Counted from the first letter of the stretch, positions 15,567 through 25,518 are shown. The stretch is 26,661 nt of DNA from CBDUJZ01 sp047629415 (GCA_047629415.1 JBLHWZ010000046.1:1-26661); one strand, 5' to 3'. A program made the numbers and translations. The notes: generated by a model not told the origin, from the letters alone.

Positions 15567-17465
15567 CTACGCTCCTGCCAGGGTTTCTCTCAGCCCCGAA
15601 GAGCGCAGAATACTCCGCCCGACTGCGTCCACGATGACCTCGTCCAGTGCCAACACGGTCACATCTCGCCGCGCTCGCGTCACTGCGGTGTAGAGCAGTT
15701 CGCGGGTTCCGATCGGTGAGGGCTGCGCAGGTAAGACGACGATCACACCTCCGAACTCGGAGCCTTGGCTCTTGTGCACCGTCATCGCAAAACACGTCTC
15801 GTGGGGCGGCAGGCGAGCCGGCTGCAGGCTCCTCGGTGTGCCGTCCGCTCCAGCAAACCAAACGCGGATGGTCTCCGGGTCGGTGGGATCGGCCAACGCG
15901 ATGCCCACATCCCCGTTGAAGAGCTCCACCTGGTAGTCGTTCTGGGTCACGATCACCGGGCGCCCCGGGTACCAAAGGTCGGTGACATAACCGAAGCGCG
16001 AGGAGCGCGGGATCAGCTGGCGATCGACCAGCAAACGCTCGATGGCCTCGCCGACATTCTCGACTCCGAAGCGTCCGCGACGATGTGCGCAGAGAACACG
16101 AAAATCGGTCAGCCGGCGCAACGCATCGTCGGGCTTCGTTGCTCGTAAGAGTTCCGCGTAACCCTGAGCAATCTCCTCGGCCACCGCTGCGATAGGCGAC
16201 CCGCGCTCTGCTGGCGAGACACGCTGAACGACTGGGTCAGGCTCCGTATAAATCGGCAGCGGGTCAAAGAGTTCGGGGGCTGGAGGCAGTTCGGGCGGCG
16301 GAGACGGAATGACTAGCCGAGTCGGCAGCGCCGTGAGTGTCGCGGGGCCGTCTCCTGACTTGATCGCTTCTGCCAGCGCTCCGATCGGGCTCGAGGCCGT
16401 GAAGCGAAACCTATGGGTCAGTTCGACAGTCGACTCCGCGATGCGAGCCGTCGGCTCTTGGCCGGCTAGGCAGATGTCGCCAAAGATCGCTCCGGCTTCG
16501 ACGCTGGCAAGCTGATCACGGTCGCCGAGGAAAATCAGGCGGGCATCCATCGGCACCGCATCAACGAGTTTGGCCATCAGCGCCAGGTCGATCATCGACG
16601 CCTCATCGACGAGAACGACATCCGCGTGCAGCGGATTGTCGACGTTGTGACGGAACGTGGTCGCCGAGAAAGCGCTCACGCCGAGCGCGCGGTGAATCGT
16701 CGAAGCCTCGCGTGGGATCGCGCTGAGTACGCTGGCGCCAACGTTCATAGCGCCATCGACGGCGCCCGCGATGGACTCGGCGAGTCGCTGCGCCGCTTTT
16801 CCTGTAGGCGCCAAGAGCGCAATGCGAAGGGTCTGACCATCGGTTTGTTGCTCCGCGATCAGGGCCATGATTCGAGCGACAGTCGTGGTCTTGCCGGTGC
16901 CTGGTCCTCCAGAGATGATCGCCAAGCGGCTCTCGACTGCAGCGCGTGCTGCGCGCGCCTGCTTCTCTTCGCGGGTCTTCGCGTCCGGGAAGAGCCTGCG
17001 AATGCCTTGCTCCAGCTGATCCTTATCGACGTCCTCGGCACGATGCGCAGTCCGTTTAAGCAGGCTGACGGCCAATTCCTGCTCGTACTGGAAGTAGCGC
17101 GTCAGGTAGAGACGACTGCCACGGAGCACCAGCGGTGTCGCGCGCGGTGTTGACGCCTCTGCGGTCACTTCGTGAACAAAGTCCGCGCCACGGAGCGCGC
17201 TGATCCACTCATCGACACCGGGCCAGTCGAACTCGAGCGGCGCTCCATCTTGGCCAACCGGCGGCCGGGAGACTACCCGTTCGAGATCCGCACAAACGTG
17301 GCCTAGTGCTACGGCACGCATCGCGATCGCGGCTCCGAACACTGCCAAATCGTCTGAGCCCGGGCAACGACGGGCGAGCATCTCACAGAAGTGTAACGAC
17401 CCGGGTGTAAGCGCGCCGGATTCCTTCAGTGTCTGTACTCGGGCTGGCAATTCGACGCGACTCAT
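15567..17465 (-). CDS. recD: Exodeoxyribonuclease V alpha subunit RecD
   Basis: The 632-residue protein (E. coli RecD is 608) is the 5'-to-3' superfamily 1 helicase motor of RecBCD. Walker A GGPGTGKTTT starts at residue 186; LLAPTGKAAQRLAES is motif Ia; VVLVDEASMIDLALM is Walker B (motif II); LIFLGDRDQLASVEAG is motif III; near the C-terminus FAMTVHKSQGSEF and LLYTAVTRARRDVTVL are motifs V and VI. A Pro-rich insert (around PSPPPELPPAPELFDP) separates the helicase domains and is probably a flexible loop. The start codon overlaps the recB stop (ATGA), so the subunits are likely produced in step. A complete RecBCD degrades and processes double-strand ends and foreign linear DNA until it meets Chi; the Chi sequence of this organism is not known from here. 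Confidence 0.95.
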   Translation of the reverse strand: MSRVELPARVQTLKESGALTPGSLHFCEMLARRCPGSDDLAVFGAAIAMRAVALGHVCADLERVVSRPPVGQDGAPLEFDWPGVDEWISALRGADFVHEVTAEASTPRATPLVLRGSRLYLTRYFQYEQELAVSLLKRTAHRAEDVDKDQLEQGIRRLFPDAKTREEKQARAARAAVESRLAIISGGPGTGKTTTVARIMALIAEQQTDGQTLRIALLAPTGKAAQRLAESIAGAVDGAMNVGASVLSAIPREASTIHRALGVSAFSATTFRHNVDNPLHADVVLVDEASMIDLALMAKLVDAVPMDARLIFLGDRDQLASVEAGAIFGDICLAGQEPTARIAESTVELTHRFRFTASSPIGALAEAIKSGDGPATLTALPTRLVIPSPPPELPPAPELFDPLPIYTEPDPVVQRVSPAERGSPIAAVAEEIAQGYAELLRATKPDDALRRLTDFRVLCAHRRGRFGVENVGEAIERLLVDRQLIPRSSRFGYVTDLWYPGRPVIVTQNDYQVELFNGDVGIALADPTDPETIRVWFAGADGTPRSLQPARLPPHETCFAMTVHKSQGSEFGGVIVVLPAQPSPIGTRELLYTAVTRARRDVTVLALDEVIVDAVGRSILRSSGLRETLAGA

Positions 17466-20400
17466 CGGGACCCCTCATCAAGCGCTTGGTCGAGCGCTTT
17501 GACCAACGCGATCGGTGGCACATCGCGATAAACTCCGTACTCGCAACCCTCGTCCGGATGCATCCCACGGAGAAAGAGATAGTAGGCGCCGCCGAAGTCG
17601 GTCTCGTAGTTCCAGCCTGGAATCCGCCACCGTAGGAAGCGTCTGAGCGCCACTACGTAGAGGTGGTATTGCAGATGATAGAAACCGTGCAGCATCGCCG
17701 AGTTGAGCTGAGACGAATGGTAGGAGTCGACGGTCGGGCCAAGGTCGTTCGACTTGTAGTCGACGATGTACCACTTGCCGTCGTGCTCAAAGGTGAGGTC
17801 GACGAAGCCCTTGAGGAAGCCGGAGAACGGATCGAACTCCAATCGCTTCACCGCCTTAATAACCTCCGCGAGGTGTGGCCCACCGTGGGTCTCAAACGCC
17901 TTCGCCAAGCGATCGCGATTCACGAGGCTGCGTGCGCGAACGGGGAAGAGAAACTCCAGTTCGTCCAGTCGGGAAGCCCTGGTGACGTCGGCGAGCCGTA
18001 AACCGTTGACATCCATCGGTGTGAGCAGCGTCTGGTTGACCGACTCGACAATCGTATCCGTCAGCTCTTCTTCAAATCCATGGACGCTCAGCGCGGTCAT
18101 GACGTGTCTGCGTGCGTCGTCTCCCTCGGAATCGACGAAGTCTACGTGCTCGAACACCTGGTGGATCATGCGCCCAAAGCGAGCGCCCGCCTCAACGTCT
18201 GCCAGCAGCACCTTTCTGCCCGAGCCGACTATCGACGACGGGATCGCGACATCCTGCCCGTGGTCGTGGCCATCCTCCGAGGGCGCACCCTCCTTGGCTC
18301 CTGCGACCAGTCCTGAATAGCTGGTGACCTTCCAGGCGCGTTCCAGCACACGATTGGTTCGCTTCACCTCAAGACGAACATCCCGGGCCGCCTCGACCTC
18401 GAGTGAAATCCGAACGTCCGGACGAAGAGACTTCACGTCCAACGCGCCCGATGTCTTCTCGGAGATGCCCTTGAGCAGAGCAAACTGCTCGCCTTCCGAC
18501 ATATCGCGTATGCGCCCTGCCAACGCGTCACGCGTTTCGCCTGCCTCGCTGAAGAGGAGCCAGCCCAAAGCGGAGCGATCGCTCTTCCACCCGCTTGGGT
18601 CCCAGATGACAACGCAGCGGTCTTTGGCTCGCGTCAGCGCCACGTAGAGGAGGCGCATCGCCTCGCCAAAGTTCTCGTGTTCCGCTTGTTCGAGAATGTC
18701 TGGATCTGCCTGGTCGGACTTCGCCGCGAGGGCGAGCTTGAGCCGGCGATTGTCGGCGGCATCGTGGAAACGCAGGCGCTTCTTTTCGTTCTGAAAGAGG
18801 TCGACCGGACCACTGAGGAACGGGCAGTAGACAATCGGAAACTCGAGCCCCTTGCTCTTGTGGATCGTCGTCACCTTCACCGCGTCGGCATCACTCTCCA
18901 TCCTCAGCTGACTGGCCTCGGAGTCGCCACCGTCGACTCGTCGAGCGGCCAGCCAACGCACCAGTCCAGCCGGCGACATTCGCTCCTTCGACTCTGCGTC
19001 ATGCAAGAGCTCGGCGAGGTGCAGCAGGTTGGTCATTCGCCGCTCGCCATCCTGCCGGCGTAGAATCTGGCCGGGCGGGGAGACCGGATGGTCCGGGTCC
19101 TTCAGCTTCGACTTATGAGCCAGCACGGCGCGGAATGCGTGGATAAACCCGCGCCGACGCCAGAGGTCTCTCCACTCGCGGAAACTCTCACTGACCGAGT
19201 CCCACTGTGCTTCCTTGCCATCGAGTCGCAGCAGGTCGTCTCCGGTAAGGCCGAGAATACCGGTGGTCAGTGCAGCGCGAATTGCCGCAAGCCGATTCGG
19301 CTCCACAAGCGCTTGCAGCACCAACTGCATTTCATGTGCCTGCTCCGACCGGAAGACACTGCTCCCGTCCTGAATGACACACGGGACCCCGCGAGACTGA
19401 AGGGCCCGTTGGATCCACAAGCCCTGCTTGTTCGAACGAACAAGCACGGCGATATCGCCAGGCGCGACATCCTTCGACTTGTCATCCGACTCTTCAAACG
19501 TGGCTCCCGAACGGAGCAGCATGACGATCTGAGCCGCCACACAGTCCGCGATCGGAGGGAAGCGCCTGTCGCGCCCAAAGCGGTCCGCCTCACCTGCGAT
19601 TGTCGCAGGCCGAACAAAGACTGCGAATGGCGCTGGATCACGACCAAAAACCCGGAACGTCGACTTGGCGTCTGGCGGCGTATCGACGGGATTGAACTCG
19701 ATCTCGCTCAGGCCAAACGGGTTCTCGCAGCGGTCGAAGAGCGTGTTGACCGCGCTGACCAGCTTGGGTGCCGAACGGTGATTTCTGGGCAGCGTGCGCT
19801 TGGTCTCCGCCGCTTTCGCTGCCCCGATGTACGCAAAGATGTCCGCGCCACGGAACGCGTAAATCGCCTGCTTCGGGTCACCGATCAGGAAGAGCCTCCC
19901 TTGCGACGCTACCTCTTCGCTCTTGCGACCGAAGATCTTGGAGAAGATACGGTACTGGACTGGGTCTGTGTCCTGAAATTCGTCGATGAGTGCGACGTCA
20001 TATTTGGCGCGAACGGCCGCCTCCAAGCGCGGCCCGCCGTCGCTGAGAAGTGCGTTGTCGAGTTGGTTAAGCAGGTCATCGAACGACTGGACCTGCGCTC
20101 GAGCTTTTCGGCGCGGAACCTCGGTGCGAACGAACTCAACGAGCAGGCGCTCAAACTCCAGCAGGCGTTGATCGTGGGACTCGGTAATCCGGTCCCAGAT
20201 TTCGAACAACTCCTGGACCAAACCGAAGAATGGATGCTCCGGCGGGACGTGGTTCGAATTCACACGAGCTTTCAGAATCGACGCGCTAAACTTCTCCATG
20301 TCCTTCGGCAGTTTCGCCATCTGGAAGGCGTCACCGGCGAAGAAGGACGCGGTCGCCACCGCTTGTTTGACGATCTGGTCCTCGCGGTAGGAGCCTTTGC

Positions 20401-21211
20401 TGATCCGTCCTGCGAGCGCTGCGTTCCGAATGATCTGAACGACCTGCTCTGACTCATCGACCCAGTAGCTGCGCGCGGCGAGATACGTCTGCTCCCAAAG
20501 ATCAAAGTCCGGCGCCTCGAACACCGGCGGATTCTCCGGCAGAATCGGCATGCTGGGATCCGCCAACACCAATCGTGCCAGTGGAATCAGACTCTCGGGC
20601 GTGATGTCGTGCTTCTCCAAGTAACGCAGGAACGGCCGATCCCCCGCGTGCTGCCGGTTGACCCAAAAGTCTGCGACGGCCTCCGCAATCAAGTCGTTTG
20701 GGTCGCCGATGAGCTCGTTCTCGAAGACCAAGCCGCTCTCGAATGCGTTCTCCCTCAGGGTGCGCTGGCAGAACCCGTGGATCGTCGAAATCTGCGCCTT
20801 GTCGAAGCCCGTAATGGCGAGTGTCAGCGAGCGTCTCGCCTGCTCGACGAACTTCTCTCCACGCAGCGCGTCGCACGCGAGCTCGATCTCTTGGTCGCCT
20901 TCTTGGAACGGGATCACTCCCCGGTTCGCCAAAATCTGCGCGAACACCTCGTCCTCGGTCGGGCGCTCGGGCAGCGCATCCAGCGCGTGCAGCGCATCCC
21001 GCAACCGAGAGCGAATCCGGGACTGAAGCTCGGCTGTCGCCGCTTCCGTGAACGTGACGACCAGGATGCGCTCGATGTCGATCGCCTCCTCAACCACCAA
21101 ACGAAGCACCAACGCGGTGATCGTGTAGGTCTTACCGGTGCCAGCGCTTGCCTCAATGAGCGTGATGCCGGGCGCCAGCGTCTCGAGGCTTTTGAAGTGC
21201 TGAGTACTCAT
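17462..21211 (-). CDS. recB: Exodeoxyribonuclease V beta subunit RecB
   Basis: The 1249-residue protein (E. coli RecB is 1180) carries the 3'-to-5' helicase and the only nuclease site of RecBCD. Helicase motifs: Walker A ASAGTGKT (21-28), LVVTFTEAATAEL, VALIDEFQDTDPVQY (motif II), LFLIGDPKQAIYAFRGAD (III), TLPRNHRSAPKLV (IV), VTTIHKSKGLEFPIV (V) and LLYVALTRAKDRC (VI). The C-terminal nuclease domain shows GFVDLTF with Asp1138 and VDYKSND with Asp1151 and Lys1153. Their spacing equals that of E. coli Asp1067, Asp1080 and Lys1082, so the nuclease is expected to be active. It overlaps recC upstream and recD downstream by 4 bases each. Nothing looks truncated. Confidence 0.95.
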   Translation of the reverse strand: MSTQHFKSLETLAPGITLIEASAGTGKTYTITALVLRLVVEEAIDIERILVVTFTEAATAELQSRIRSRLRDALHALDALPERPTEDEVFAQILANRGVIPFQEGDQEIELACDALRGEKFVEQARRSLTLAITGFDKAQISTIHGFCQRTLRENAFESGLVFENELIGDPNDLIAEAVADFWVNRQHAGDRPFLRYLEKHDITPESLIPLARLVLADPSMPILPENPPVFEAPDFDLWEQTYLAARSYWVDESEQVVQIIRNAALAGRISKGSYREDQIVKQAVATASFFAGDAFQMAKLPKDMEKFSASILKARVNSNHVPPEHPFFGLVQELFEIWDRITESHDQRLLEFERLLVEFVRTEVPRRKARAQVQSFDDLLNQLDNALLSDGGPRLEAAVRAKYDVALIDEFQDTDPVQYRIFSKIFGRKSEEVASQGRLFLIGDPKQAIYAFRGADIFAYIGAAKAAETKRTLPRNHRSAPKLVSAVNTLFDRCENPFGLSEIEFNPVDTPPDAKSTFRVFGRDPAPFAVFVRPATIAGEADRFGRDRRFPPIADCVAAQIVMLLRSGATFEESDDKSKDVAPGDIAVLVRSNKQGLWIQRALQSRGVPCVIQDGSSVFRSEQAHEMQLVLQALVEPNRLAAIRAALTTGILGLTGDDLLRLDGKEAQWDSVSESFREWRDLWRRRGFIHAFRAVLAHKSKLKDPDHPVSPPGQILRRQDGERRMTNLLHLAELLHDAESKERMSPAGLVRWLAARRVDGGDSEASQLRMESDADAVKVTTIHKSKGLEFPIVYCPFLSGPVDLFQNEKKRLRFHDAADNRRLKLALAAKSDQADPDILEQAEHENFGEAMRLLYVALTRAKDRCVVIWDPSGWKSDRSALGWLLFSEAGETRDALAGRIRDMSEGEQFALLKGISEKTSGALDVKSLRPDVRISLEVEAARDVRLEVKRTNRVLERAWKVTSYSGLVAGAKEGAPSEDGHDHGQDVAIPSSIVGSGRKVLLADVEAGARFGRMIHQVFEHVDFVDSEGDDARRHVMTALSVHGFEEELTDTIVESVNQTLLTPMDVNGLRLADVTRASRLDELEFLFPVRARSLVNRDRLAKAFETHGGPHLAEVIKAVKRLEFDPFSGFLKGFVDLTFEHDGKWYIVDYKSNDLGPTVDSYHSSQLNSAMLHGFYHLQYHLYVVALRRFLRWRIPGWNYETDFGGAYYLFLRGMHPDEGCEYGVYRDVPPIALVKALDQALDEGSR

Positions 21212-24200
21212 CGTTCTCGGTACTCCAGCATTGGGGCGAACACTGTCTGCGCCAGCGCTGAGAAGGTCAGTTCAGGCTTCGATGGTAACGCTCCGAGCAC
21301 GTCATATGATGCCCCCACGCGATCCAGCTCAAATGGTGGTGTGCCATCTAAGAGGACCTTCGCGTACGGCTTCTCCTTCTGCCCAGGAATGGGTCCTGAG
21401 CCACCCCATGACCGGTGCACCTCGCGCCAGCGGTCTTTGCGGGAGTTCACGTTCTCCTGCCAGATTAAGCCGAGCACAGGGAAGAGCAGCAGCGGCTCCC
21501 GCATCCCTTCCTTCCAGAGGTTCAGCAGCGCCGCGAGATGAACCTCGGCGTCAGGCACGGCTCGATAGCGGGTCACCTCCACATCCAGCCCCGCAGATCC
21601 GTATCGACTGCCGGCGCTGTGGCGCGACGGGCGACCGATGAGCACCGACTCACGATGGGATCCAGTTGCGCAGAGGATCAGGTGTCGAATCCAAACATCG
21701 ATCTCGTGATCTCCCCGAACTCGGCTGTACTGGTGCTTGACCAACCGGCCACCAAAGAGGCCGCGGATTCGTCCCACAATCGTGGTCCCGTCGATCTCAA
21801 GCTCGACTGCACGGAATTCCGGCTCCTCGACTACGCGCACTTCGTTGAGCGCTCTCTCCAATGGGCCTACCGAGGCCACCAAAGAGTCGTATTTGGTCCC
21901 ACCTGGCTCGCCGAGCGGCAGTGCACCCTCGCCCCTAGTGGCGCTGAAGCTCTCTTCCAGGTCTTGCCCGCCTGCGGCGCGATCCAGCAAACGGCCGGCC
22001 AGGATGGAGCTCTGCAAGCGGTCGAGCACGATCGGCTCTCGCTCCAAGAGCGCCACATTCTTCTCGTTGAGGTAGACGCCCAGTCGAGTGTTGAAGAAGT
22101 AGCGGACGGGGTCGCGGAAGAAGCGCACAAGTTCATGCACGGCGATGGTGTCGGGCACCTCGCTCGGCTCACTCCGCTGTGAGAGGAACGGGCTACGTTC
22201 CGTACGAGGCTCGCGCAGCGACTCCGCGCCCGAATGAAACTCGTGCGCGTACGTAAAGTGCTGTGGGTGGTCGCTACGGAAGTAGACCTCGGAGAAAGGC
22301 TGCAAACCGTGTCGCGTCACAAAGCTCTCCGCCGTGACCTTCTCTTTTCGGACCTCGAAGCTCTCCACGCATGTATCGAGCAGCTCACTGATCACGACCG
22401 ATGGTGGCAGCGGTGAGTTGTCCTTCACGCTCTGGCCTGTGTACGTGATCAGCAAGCGATCTCGGGCCGAGAGCAGCGCCTCAAGGAAGAGGTAGCGATC
22501 GTCATCGCGGCTGCTGCGGTCCCCAACTTTCGGGTCCTGCGCCACGAGGTCGAATCCGAGACGCGTGCCCGCACGGGGGAAGGAGCGTTCGTCCATTCCG
22601 AGCATGCAAACCACGCGGAACGGGATCGCCCGCATCGGCAGCATCTCGCAGAACGTGACTGAACCTGTGAGGAATCCGTAAGCCGAGCGGCCTTCGGTGA
22701 GCGCTGCACGCATGAGGTTGCGCATCGCGACCAGCGGCAGTTTTGAATCATAGCCGACCGACTCGGCCTCGTCGGCGGCCTCGGTCAGGATACGGCGAAT
22801 TTGCTCGTGCGACCAAGCGACGTCGTCGTCGTTGTTTACCAACTGCTCAAGTAGCGCGCTCAGCTCGTCCCGCCACTCGTTGAGCGCTCGGGCGTCTTGC
22901 AGCCGCTCCTTGAAGTCGAAGAGTGTTTGGCAGAACTCAGCAAACCTTCCAGCAAGCTCGGCTGAGCTCCCTTCGATGTCATCGAAGGGGAGGACATCTG
23001 CGAACACGCGCAGGCCATCGCCGCGCATTGCTGCACCAAGCAGAAGGCGGTCCAGCCCGAAGCGCCACGTGTTCTCTTCGTAAGGCGGCTGATCGTGCTC
23101 GGCGCGGTGTTCGGCGTCGATTCCCCAGCGGATTCCTACGTCTGCGATCCAGCCGGCGATCGTTGGCAAGTCGTCCGCAGAGATGCCAAACTGGCGATGC
23201 ACTCCGGAGATCGAGAGCAGGTCCATCACGCTCGCCGCACCGAAGCGTGAATCGACTAAGTCGAGAGCAGCGAGGAAGGCTTCAGCGACCGGGGAGTCTC
23301 GGCGGATGCTGCGGTCCGCGATTCGGAATGGCACGTTCCGCACGTCATCTCGCGAGCGCGCGAAGACAGCCTCGACGAGCGGGCCGTAGCGCTCAAGATC
23401 TGGGGACATCACGATAACATCCGCCGGTCCGAGCGATGTGTCGCGCCGGAAGAGATCGAGCAATTGGTCGTGCAGCACTTCGACCTGCCGCATTGGGCTG
23501 TGGCAGGCGTGGATCGCGACCGTTCGATCGTCCGGGTGGAGATCAAAGGGCGCCTCATCGGCCCCCCGATGACGCAGGTTGAGGATATCGGACTGAAGAA
23601 CCTGGAGCGCCGATTCCCTCGCCGGGAAGAGCATGTCGGTTTGCCAATCGCCGCTGACGCGGAGATCCGTCTGCATCGTATCGACGTAGTCCTCGGTGAA
23701 AGAGATCACCTCGAGGTCGGTCCCGTAGAGCAACGACTGGAAGTCTCGCCCGAGCCTTCCCAACGATGCGAGGAGCGGGGATCCGACCGTCAGGTGTTGG
23801 TCTTCCACCGCGCCGCGACGAGCCGCGCGTGCGAGCGCCGCCTTGTCGCGAATGTCGCCGAAGAACTCCCGGGATGGCGAGATAACAAAGAGGTGAACCT
23901 CAGTGTGTTTGGCCAACTCTCCGAGGATCTCAAGCTGTAGAGGTGGCAAGCTCGACACGCCGAAGAGGCAGATTCTACCTGGGAGAATGCCGCTCATGTC
24001 CGCAGCATCTTCAAGGACGACAGGCGCCGTTTCGGCCGGAGCTGGAGCGCCGAAGAGCGAGAGCTGCCCGAGCCCATCGTCTACGGCAACTAAAGGGGCC
24101 GCAGCCTCCGGGGAGTCCCCGACACTCCTCAGCCGGGTGCGAAACGCGTCCGCTAGCTCGACGATATTGGGTGCACCGATGCGGCTCCGCACGCCAACCC

Positions 24201-24711
24201 AGAGCCGCGCCTGCCAGCGCTCATTCGTGCCAGCCGCATCGCCGATGCGCCCTTCCTGCCAGCGCGTGATCATCTGGGGTCGGTAATAAAGGTACCCGGC
24301 AAAGACGCTGGCGATTCGCGTAGAGAGTTGCAGCGCTTTGAGCGGATCGGCCTTGCCATCGGCGCCGACCAGATAGCGCCGAACCCGCATGAAGTCTTCG
24401 TGCTCGATAAGCTCTCGAAGCTCGGCCAAGACCGCCCACCGAATCCGCGTCCGCGTCCAACGAACGGCGTCATCGTCGCGATCTGGCAGCGCTGCGTCGA
24501 AGAGCTCTGGCAGGTAGCGATTCGGGAATGGGAAGTTGATGTGCGCACAGATTCCGAGCTGCTGGGAGAGCCGCTGGCGCAACCAGGTTCCCATACCCGG
24601 ACTATGCACCATCACGACTTCCGGCTCAAACGGACCCCCGGAAGGCCGCCGTAGAACCTCGGCAAGACGGGCCACCAAGTGCTCGGCTCGATTGCTGGTA
24701 TGAAGATGCAT
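21208..24711 (-). CDS. recC: Exodeoxyribonuclease V gamma subunit RecC
   Basis: The 1167-residue protein (E. coli RecC is 1122) is the Chi-recognising, DNA-splitting subunit of RecBCD. The N-terminus has the hallmark VHSPGMGTWLRQRLSQQLGI (residues 35-54) followed by NFPFPN. Further family features are LFGVSSLPPLQLEILGEL, IHACHSPMRQVEVLHDQLLDLF, VCMLGMDERSFPR, and the C-terminal RFFRDPVRYFFNTRLGV of the inactivated nuclease-like fold. The helicase-like domains lack a Walker A motif, as expected for RecC. It is the first gene of the recC-recB-recD unit; the usual ptr gene of enterobacteria is absent from the cluster. There is no evident ribosome-binding site before the ATG at 24711. Confidence 0.94.
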   Translation of the reverse strand: MHLHTSNRAEHLVARLAEVLRRPSGGPFEPEVVMVHSPGMGTWLRQRLSQQLGICAHINFPFPNRYLPELFDAALPDRDDDAVRWTRTRIRWAVLAELRELIEHEDFMRVRRYLVGADGKADPLKALQLSTRIASVFAGYLYYRPQMITRWQEGRIGDAAGTNERWQARLWVGVRSRIGAPNIVELADAFRTRLRSVGDSPEAAAPLVAVDDGLGQLSLFGAPAPAETAPVVLEDAADMSGILPGRICLFGVSSLPPLQLEILGELAKHTEVHLFVISPSREFFGDIRDKAALARAARRGAVEDQHLTVGSPLLASLGRLGRDFQSLLYGTDLEVISFTEDYVDTMQTDLRVSGDWQTDMLFPARESALQVLQSDILNLRHRGADEAPFDLHPDDRTVAIHACHSPMRQVEVLHDQLLDLFRRDTSLGPADVIVMSPDLERYGPLVEAVFARSRDDVRNVPFRIADRSIRRDSPVAEAFLAALDLVDSRFGAASVMDLLSISGVHRQFGISADDLPTIAGWIADVGIRWGIDAEHRAEHDQPPYEENTWRFGLDRLLLGAAMRGDGLRVFADVLPFDDIEGSSAELAGRFAEFCQTLFDFKERLQDARALNEWRDELSALLEQLVNNDDDVAWSHEQIRRILTEAADEAESVGYDSKLPLVAMRNLMRAALTEGRSAYGFLTGSVTFCEMLPMRAIPFRVVCMLGMDERSFPRAGTRLGFDLVAQDPKVGDRSSRDDDRYLFLEALLSARDRLLITYTGQSVKDNSPLPPSVVISELLDTCVESFEVRKEKVTAESFVTRHGLQPFSEVYFRSDHPQHFTYAHEFHSGAESLREPRTERSPFLSQRSEPSEVPDTIAVHELVRFFRDPVRYFFNTRLGVYLNEKNVALLEREPIVLDRLQSSILAGRLLDRAAGGQDLEESFSATRGEGALPLGEPGGTKYDSLVASVGPLERALNEVRVVEEPEFRAVELEIDGTTIVGRIRGLFGGRLVKHQYSRVRGDHEIDVWIRHLILCATGSHRESVLIGRPSRHSAGSRYGSAGLDVEVTRYRAVPDAEVHLAALLNLWKEGMREPLLLFPVLGLIWQENVNSRKDRWREVHRSWGGSGPIPGQKEKPYAKVLLDGTPPFELDRVGASYDVLGALPSKPELTFSALAQTVFAPMLEYRER

Positions 24712-25004
24712 AGCGCGAGCTTAGCTCGGCTCGTGCGAGGTGAGTAGAGTGCTCCGTCGCCCCGCTCCTATGCCCGGCCACGTTATAGGGGCAGTTTCAC
24801 CATCTCCGACGCATCGGTGCGGTCGCCGGCGATGGGTCCCTTGCCGCTGATGTGTGCCCAAGCCCAGCCCCGACAAAGGCCCGCTCGATTGCGCTAGACA
24901 CTCCTCCCCGTCAGTGGCACCCAGCTGCGAGTTCTCGCAAACGTCGTCGGATATTCCGGGACGGGGCAGGCGCGAGAGTCATTACCTACTCAAAAGAGAT
25001 CTCC
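24712..25004. other. Divergent promoter region between recC and a secreted-protein gene
   Basis: This 293-base gap separates leftward recC from a rightward gene and should hold promoters for both. I find no convincing -35/-10 pair. A small palindrome CGAGC/GCTCG is at about 24716-24728 next to the recC start. AAAAGAGA before 25005 is a plausible ribosome-binding site for the rightward gene. No gene or RNA is recognised. Confidence 0.35.
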
Positions 25005-25442
25005 ATGATCGATCGAATCGTCGCTATTCTCCTGTCTTGCCTCATCCTGATCCCCGCCGCGGCGGCCAGCGCCGAGGATGAACCCGCCGCGGAGGTTAGC
25101 GCAGACGAGGAGCGCAACCTCCCGGATGAGTCCTGGTATGTCGTCCAGGGGCGCGCTGCCGAGGTTTGCGAAGGCACATGCGCAGACGGAGACGGGTCGC
25201 ACGGCCAACTAGAAACAGTCGACGGGCAGTGCTCTTGTAGCGTCGAGGCGGAGTTCGAGTCCGTCGAGGAGACGGCGCGGAACGACCGGCAGGCAGCTCA
25301 GAGCCGTTGTACTCAGGGCGGTTGCAACACCGCCTGCGCGCCGAATCAGTGCGTCGGATATCGAGAGACAAGCACCGGGTGCCGATACTCGTGCCTCCTG
25401 AACACGACGACAGACGTGGAGCGCACTCCAGTCGTCCGGTAG
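25005..25442 (+). CDS. Secreted cysteine-rich protein of unknown function
   Basis: From the ATG at 25005 the protein has 145 residues. It starts with a Sec signal peptide (MIDRIVAILLSCLILIPAAA) with a likely cleavage after ASA at about residue 22. The mature part begins acidic and then carries ten cysteines in pairs: EVCEGTC, CSC, RCTQGGCNTACAPNQC and GCRYSC. These probably form disulfides outside the cytoplasm; the clustered CxxxC spacing could also bind metal. The frame is open further upstream to 24852, but that part is Arg/Pro-rich without a signal, whereas AAAAGAGA lies just before 25005. I do not recognise the family. It stands alone between recC and rpmH. Confidence 0.75.
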   Translation: MIDRIVAILLSCLILIPAAAASAEDEPAAEVSADEERNLPDESWYVVQGRAAEVCEGTCADGDGSHGQLETVDGQCSCSVEAEFESVEETARNDRQAAQSRCTQGGCNTACAPNQCVGYRETSTGCRYSCLLNTTTDVERTPVVR

Positions 25443-25445
25443 CTG

Positions 25446-25473
25446 CCCCGATCCTGGATCATGTGTATCGGGG
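25446..25473 (+). terminator. Stem-loop just after the cysteine-rich gene
   Basis: CCCCGAT (25446-25452) and ATCGGGG (25467-25473) form a perfect 7-bp stem with a 14-base loop, beginning 4 bases after the stop codon. There is no T-run. A second CCCCGAT at 25499-25505 could compete for the same ATCGGGG. Confidence 0.4.
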
Positions 25474-25518
25474 AGCGGTCGGCGTACACCGAACGATCCC
25501 CCGATGACCATTCAATCC

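Noticed and set aside
19088..20452. 454-codon open frame inside recB, opposite strand
   Set aside because: It covers helicase motifs of RecB on the other strand and has no recognisable domain.
24852..25004. Upstream extension of the cysteine-rich protein
   Set aside because: It would bury the signal peptide 51 residues inside the protein; the ATG at 25005 has a purine-rich site before it.
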